A stretch of 64,000 bases of DNA, from NCBI RefSeq assembly GCF_001889025.1, contig NZ_CP018154.1:2036501-2100500 (forward strand), written 5' to 3'. Shown in pieces: positions 60,222 to 64,000 of the stretch (the stretch's first letter is position 1; each line of letters starts with the position of its first letter). The position numbers and the translations under genes were made by a program. Source of the DNA: Sphingorhabdus lutea. Its GTDB lineage: Bacteria > Pseudomonadota > Alphaproteobacteria > Sphingomonadales > Sphingomonadaceae. Under the pieces are notes generated by a model. It was not told where the DNA came from, searched no databases, and saw nothing but the letters and a program-made list of their open reading frames with translations.

Positions 60222-61493
60222 ATGAAGGAGACAGAATTGCGCATTTACCATCTTATAAAATACCCCAAAACATCCAAATTTTTATTGGGGGTCATCATGG
60301 CATTTTCCTCCATATCCGCCGCCAATATCGCCCATGCGAATATAGTAGATAAAATATCACCAGAGGCCGCAAAATTGGCCGATGAAGCGGTTGGCCTATA
60401 TGAAGCAAAACAATATTCCGAAGCCACCGTCAAATGGCTGCAAAGCTGTGATTTGGGGAATGGTGACGCCTGTTTCTGGGCCGCAAAAACATTGGAGCTG
60501 GAATTATCAAGCAGCGAAAATATGGTCATTGCGCGCGGCAAATATGCCCGTGGCTGCTCCCTGGGCAACGCAAATGCATGTAATAATTTGGGCGTCATGA
60601 TGGAATTTGCCAAAGGCGGCGAAAAAAATATTAAAGGCGCAAAGGATATATATGACGCGGCATGTAAGGCGAATTTAGCCATTGCATGCCAAAATAGCGC
60701 GATTATCCGCCGTTTAAATAAATCCTCATCCACATTATCCATTGCCGAGGAGGAAAAGATTATCAATCAATATTCACTTGCCGCATGTGATTTAGATCTG
60801 GCCGATGGCTGCACCGATTTGGGCGTTGCATATTATTTGGGCAGCGGTGTGGCACGAAATATGGATAATGCGCGGCTATATTCGGAAAAAGGCTGTATGA
60901 ATAACAGCATGAAAGGATGTGAAAATTTGGCCAGCATGTACCGTGAGGGCAGATTTGGAGACATTAAACCAGATAATTTTATCAATGATGTTTCCATTGC
61001 CTGCTCTGCTGGATTTTATCAATCATGCGATGATTTACGGGCGCTATCTTTAAAAGAAACCGATATTTTGTCCGTCGCCAGAGCACAGGCCAGCCTATAT
61101 AGCGGGTGCAGCAAAAATATATATATTGCCTGCACCGTTTTGGGTAAAATATATCATGCCGGATATCAAAGCCGCCAAGATTTTAAACAGGCGCGATTAT
61201 TTTTCACCAAAGCATGCGATAATTTTGATGCTGTGGGCTGCTATGGCTTGGCCAGCATGGAATATCATGGCGAAGCTGGTCCCAAAAATATCGAAAATTG
61301 GCATAAATTATTGATTAAATCCTGCAGCGATTGGAATCAGGCATGTTATGATTTGGGCAATGCCTATGCCAAGGGGGATAAAATCGTCCAAAATATTGAT
61401 GAAGCACGCAATATATATAGTTTTTCCTGCAACAGAAATTATGCGCCATCCTGTAAAGCGCTAAACTCTCTGCCCTTCATTTCGTCCAATTGA
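60222..61493 (+). CDS. cysteine-rich Sel1-repeat exported protein
   Basis: A 423-residue Sel1-like (TPR-related) repeat protein with a signal segment FLLGVIMAFSSISA ending near AHA. About ten repeats follow, each with a cysteine pair seven or eight residues apart (for example SCDLGNGDACFWAA, GCSLGNANACNNLG, ACDLDLADGCTDLG). That is the Helicobacter cysteine-rich protein (Hcp) pattern, in which each pair makes a disulfide, so a periplasmic or secreted location is expected. The role is probably protein-protein contact. A TTG at 60237 with AAGGAG six bases before it is an equally plausible start. The neighbour at 61508 may be co-transcribed. Confidence 0.8.
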   Translation: MKETELRIYHLIKYPKTSKFLLGVIMAFSSISAANIAHANIVDKISPEAAKLADEAVGLYEAKQYSEATVKWLQSCDLGNGDACFWAAKTLELELSSSENMVIARGKYARGCSLGNANACNNLGVMMEFAKGGEKNIKGAKDIYDAACKANLAIACQNSAIIRRLNKSSSTLSIAEEEKIINQYSLAACDLDLADGCTDLGVAYYLGSGVARNMDNARLYSEKGCMNNSMKGCENLASMYREGRFGDIKPDNFINDVSIACSAGFYQSCDDLRALSLKETDILSVARAQASLYSGCSKNIYIACTVLGKIYHAGYQSRQDFKQARLFFTKACDNFDAVGCYGLASMEYHGEAGPKNIENWHKLLIKSCSDWNQACYDLGNAYAKGDKIVQNIDEARNIYSFSCNRNYAPSCKALNSLPFISSN

Positions 61494-61507
61494 TAAAAGG
61501 GAAATTT

Positions 61508-62338
61508 ATGTCATTAGCTTTATTCATTGCGGCCAGCATCTCCTCCGCCACCATTGCGCCAATTGCGCCAATTGCGCTAATTGCGCATTCCTCCGACCCA
61601 ATTTTGGCCTGTCCATCGGGGAAATCAGATGATGAGTGCAGCGTGCAAGATGTGATAAACGCCATTTCCATTCCCAAGGATTTAAACCATATTACAACTG
61701 GATGTATTTATGAATATATGGGGCATTGCGCATCAACGGCAAAGGGGTTGATTTTGGGCGCGCCCAACCATGCCCCGGCAATTTGGGTGCAAATGTTGCT
61801 GCTGCCCAAGGATGGCCCGCAGGTGCAAATGACTATATTATTGGACCTTACCCTGTTGGATGAACCCAAAATTGCAGGCATTGCACAAAGCAGCAATTTC
61901 CTAAACCCACCCTATCAAATTTATGATGATGATCAGCCCACCCTTATCCATATTGAAGGGCGACAGGCCGGAACAGCTTATGGTAATGCAGATATGCTCT
62001 ATCAATATAAAAATGCTGCATGGCGGCCCGTTGATATTATAAGCTGGATAAAGGAAGCCGAGGAGAATATTCCCGAAGGTTTTGAAATGCGCAAAGATAT
62101 AAAATATAATTTCCGCGAAATGATGGCCAGCTCGCTTATCTGGCGCGATGGGGATGGCAATTGCTGTGCCACGGGCGGCGATGTCTATTTTGATTTTGAT
62201 ATAAAGGGTGACATGCTTTCCCCCGTGGCGATGTCATTTAACGAAGCGGCCAAGGGCGCACCACAGACAAAACATATCATGCTAAGCGGTCATAGTGATA
62301 AGACAGAGGCGGCAAATGATCTGAATGTTAATAAATAA
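61508..62338 (+). CDS. hypothetical secreted protein, 276 aa
   Basis: Not recognised. Start ATG 61508 with AAAGGG six bases upstream; an earlier TTG overlaps the Sel1 gene end. Signal-like N-terminus containing a tandem repeat (APIAPIALIAH). The mature part has a six-cysteine scatter, including a pair in ACPSG.SDDECS near residue 38 and an NCCATGGD cluster near 215, so disulfides are likely. It is 14 bases after the Sel1 gene and likely in the same transcript. It could be a partner of that cysteine-rich protein. Confidence 0.7.
   Translation: MSLALFIAASISSATIAPIAPIALIAHSSDPILACPSGKSDDECSVQDVINAISIPKDLNHITTGCIYEYMGHCASTAKGLILGAPNHAPAIWVQMLLLPKDGPQVQMTILLDLTLLDEPKIAGIAQSSNFLNPPYQIYDDDQPTLIHIEGRQAGTAYGNADMLYQYKNAAWRPVDIISWIKEAEENIPEGFEMRKDIKYNFREMMASSLIWRDGDGNCCATGGDVYFDFDIKGDMLSPVAMSFNEAAKGAPQTKHIMLSGHSDKTEAANDLNVNK
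61553..61588 (+). repeat. four 9-base tandem units in the signal region
   Basis: Units ATTGCGCCA, ATTGCGCCA, ATTGCGCTA, ATTGCGCAT encode Ile-Ala plus a variable third residue. The repeat lies at the end of the hydrophobic signal segment, in frame. Confidence 0.8.
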
Positions 62339-62395
62339 TATAATTATGCGGCATTTAATCAACCCATCCCATATCAAACATTAAGCGTGATAATT

Positions 62396-62971
62396 TTATA
62401 TTTTAAGGGTCGCATCCACCAATTGCGACATGGATGATAAAATTTGCGCGTCCCAATCATCAAATTGCAGCACATCATTCACGCCGTGCAAATATATGCT
62501 GACATATCCATGAACCAGCGCCCATATCTTCAACGCCATTTTCTGTTTTTCTGATAGGCTAGCAGTTTCTGGCAATAATTTGGCGGCTATATCGACTAAT
62601 CGCCCAAATGCCCTTGCCTCTGCCTTTCTTGCATCTTCGCCCGGGCTGTAATCAGCTCCGCTGCCGCCAAAAATCAACCTATATTCCGCCTGATATTGGC
62701 GAGCCATATCAATATATCCCTGCGTTCCGGCAATTGCAGCCTGCCTAGGATTTTCCATCTTGCTGGCCGCCTCCATCGCATCATAAACATGGCCAAATCC
62801 TTGAATATATAATGCATCCAGCAGCCCCTGTTTCCCGTTAAAATAGCTGTAAATCCCCATGGTGGAAACCCCTGCCATTTTGGCAATGACCCGCAGGCTA
62901 AGCCCTGCTGGCCCTTTTTCCAGCAAGATTTGCGATGCGGCGTTTAATATTTTTTCTTCCTGACTTGGCAT
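62396..62971 (-). CDS. TetR/AcrR family transcriptional regulator
   Basis: A 191-residue repressor-type protein. The N-terminal helix-turn-helix is LSLRVIAKMAGVSTMGIYSYF near residue 23 (ends given), followed by NGKQGLLDALYIQGF. The C-terminal ligand domain resembles the WHG/TetR_C_33 type (KIWALVHGYVSIYLHGVN). It is divergent from the flavoprotein monooxygenase gene, and two perfect palindromes lie between them, so it very probably controls that gene and itself. The inducer is unknown. Confidence 0.9.
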   Translation of the reverse strand: MPSQEEKILNAASQILLEKGPAGLSLRVIAKMAGVSTMGIYSYFNGKQGLLDALYIQGFGHVYDAMEAASKMENPRQAAIAGTQGYIDMARQYQAEYRLIFGGSGADYSPGEDARKAEARAFGRLVDIAAKLLPETASLSEKQKMALKIWALVHGYVSIYLHGVNDVLQFDDWDAQILSSMSQLVDATLKI

Positions 62972-63006
62972 AAAATTATCTTCAATTGCAAATGGCTTGA
63001 CATAAA

Positions 63007-63044
63007 TATAACGGCGTTATAATCATGTATATAACAGTGTTATA
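63007..63044. promoter_or_regulatory. twin 15-bp palindromes, probable TetR operators
   Basis: TATAACGGCGTTATA (63007-63021) and TATAACAGTGTTATA (63030-63044) each are perfect palindromes around one central base, with centres 23 bases apart. Both are followed by the same word ATCAT. TATAAT boxes at 63018 and 63041 overlap them, so binding would block the promoter of the + strand gene. The tetR start is 36 bases to the left and the monooxygenase start 39 bases to the right. Confidence 0.8.
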
Positions 63045-63082
63045 ATCATTTATATCATATACTCAAGCGCAAAGGAAATATC

Positions 63083-64000
63083 ATGCCCGTCCAAGTAAAC
63101 GCAGACTATGTCATCATCGGCAGCGGCGCAATTGGCATGGCCTTTGCCGATATTATTTTAAGCGAGTCCGACGCGACAATGATAATCATCGACCGCTATG
63201 CAAAACCAGGCGGCCATTGGAATGTCGCCTATCCCTTTGTTCAATTGCACCAACCAGCATCATTTTACGGCGTTTCTTCAAAGGAATTAAGCGGCGGCCG
63301 ATTGGAAAAGGGCGGATTAAATGACGGATTGGCAGAGCTTTCCAGCGGCGCAGAGGTTAGCGCATATTTTGACGATGTCATGCGCCATACATTTCTGCCC
63401 AGTGGCCGTGTGCAATATTTCCCCATGTGCGATTATATGGGCGATGGGAAATTTATTTCAAAAATTAACGGCGATGAAAATCATGTCACTGCAAATAAAA
63501 AAATGGTCGATGCCACTTTTTTGAAAACCAGCGTCCCCGCCACGCATAAACCCAATTTCGATATTGCCGAAAATGTCCGTTTCATCCCCCTTAATAATTT
63601 ACCACAGGTGGAAAAAGCGCCCGATGGATATGTGGTCATTGGCGCAGGCAAAACGGGAATTGACGCCTGTTTATGGTTGCTTGAAAATGGAGTAAATCCG
63701 GATAAGATCAAATGGATTGTTAACCGCGATGCGTGGTTGCTTGACCGGAAAAACACCCAAATGAGTGATGAATTTTTCTTTGACACATTGGGCACACAGG
63801 CCGCCATGATGGAGGCGATAGCAGAGGCAGAAACCCCCGAAGATATGTTCAAACGCCTTGAACAATGTGGATATTTTTTGCGTATCGACACAAATGTCGA
63901 ACCGCAAATGTTCCACGCAGCCACCATTTCCCAATTGGAGGTTGAACAATTGCGCCGCATTAAAAATGTCGTCCGCATGGGCCATGTTACATCCATTACG
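63083..64000 (+). CDS. FAD/NAD(P)-dependent monooxygenase-like oxidoreductase (partial, cut by window end)
   Basis: Reads open from ATG 63083 (AAAGGA eight bases upstream) to the window end, 306 codons without stop, so the C-terminus is missing. The N-terminal FAD-binding GSGAIGMAFADIIL has the GxGxxG motif near residue 13, and PGGHWNVAYPFVQLHQPASFYG near 47 (shortened) is a flavin-monooxygenase-like region. A second Rossmann motif VIGAGKTGIDACLWLLENG near residue 185 would bind NAD(P)H. This layout fits flavin-containing or Baeyer-Villiger monooxygenases. It is controlled by the adjacent TetR gene by inference. The substrate is unknown. Confidence 0.85.
   Translation, partial: MPVQVNADYVIIGSGAIGMAFADIILSESDATMIIIDRYAKPGGHWNVAYPFVQLHQPASFYGVSSKELSGGRLEKGGLNDGLAELSSGAEVSAYFDDVMRHTFLPSGRVQYFPMCDYMGDGKFISKINGDENHVTANKKMVDATFLKTSVPATHKPNFDIAENVRFIPLNNLPQVEKAPDGYVVIGAGKTGIDACLWLLENGVNPDKIKWIVNRDAWLLDRKNTQMSDEFFFDTLGTQAAMMEAIAEAETPEDMFKRLEQCGYFLRIDTNVEPQMFHAATISQLEVEQLRRIKNVVRMGHVTSIT

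Overview
The window looks like chromosomal DNA of a sphingomonad-type alphaproteobacterium (Sphingomonadales), unusually AT-leaning for that group. I base this on the separated F1 cluster atpHAGDC, with a Lys/Ala-rich AtpD N-terminus and an 84-residue epsilon subunit; a Fur protein without CxxC motifs; the gene order tsaB-rimI-fur-plsC-miaB-phoH-ybeY-corC; a large TonB-dependent receptor; and small membrane proteins ending in PTSP. This is inference from recognised families; no database search was made. Most of the window is densely packed housekeeping DNA. No phage, insertion sequence or CRISPR array was seen.

Layout. 0.2-9.4 kb: a DUF885 metallohydrolase-like lipoprotein overlapped by a small conserved gene, an MFS exporter followed by cysK, a MerR regulator with an acyl-CoA dehydrogenase behind a clear MerR-type promoter, a PQQ-type sugar dehydrogenase and a DUF1499 membrane protein. 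9.5-13.8 kb: a run of plus-strand genes (TetA-like MFS, GNAT, DUF1285, CoA pyrophosphatase, CCA-adding enzyme). 13.7-20.2 kb: minus-strand GGDEF/EAL protein, parC, folE, transaldolase and DUF4197. 20.3-30.4 kb: priA, a membrane-anchored trypsin-like protease, ada and the F1 ATP synthase operon. 30.4-37.1 kb: DUF6265-like protein, PAP2 phosphatase, two DMT transporters, an unaccompanied cpaF and a Nit-type amidase.

37.3-41.1 kb: two tandem paralogous 73-residue secreted/membrane proteins, each with its own terminator, then galE and hslVU. 41.1-44.2 kb: an M16 double-domain zinc protease. 44.3-54.5 kb: a long plus-strand block with Nfu-type Fe-S scaffold, RutE-like reductase, tRNA modification (tsaB, rimI, miaB), fur, plsC, the phoH-ybeY-corC ribosome/RNA group, a glycosyltransferase and rarA. 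54.6-64 kb: a TM-helix-repeat channel-like protein, an RNase-H-fold-like unknown, tRNA-Thr(TGT) followed by a repeat-bearing gene-free stretch, a TonB-dependent receptor, a cysteine-rich Sel1 repeat protein with a secreted neighbour, and a TetR regulator divergent from a flavoprotein monooxygenase cut by the window end.

Nothing here is an obvious new multi-gene system. The most interesting signals are small-scale: twin perfect palindromes between tetR and the monooxygenase gene, a perfect inverted repeat across the folE start codon, the MerR operator-promoter, the tandem small-protein pair, and the 65-bp degenerate direct repeat behind tRNA-Thr whose two copies differ only by C/T transitions.
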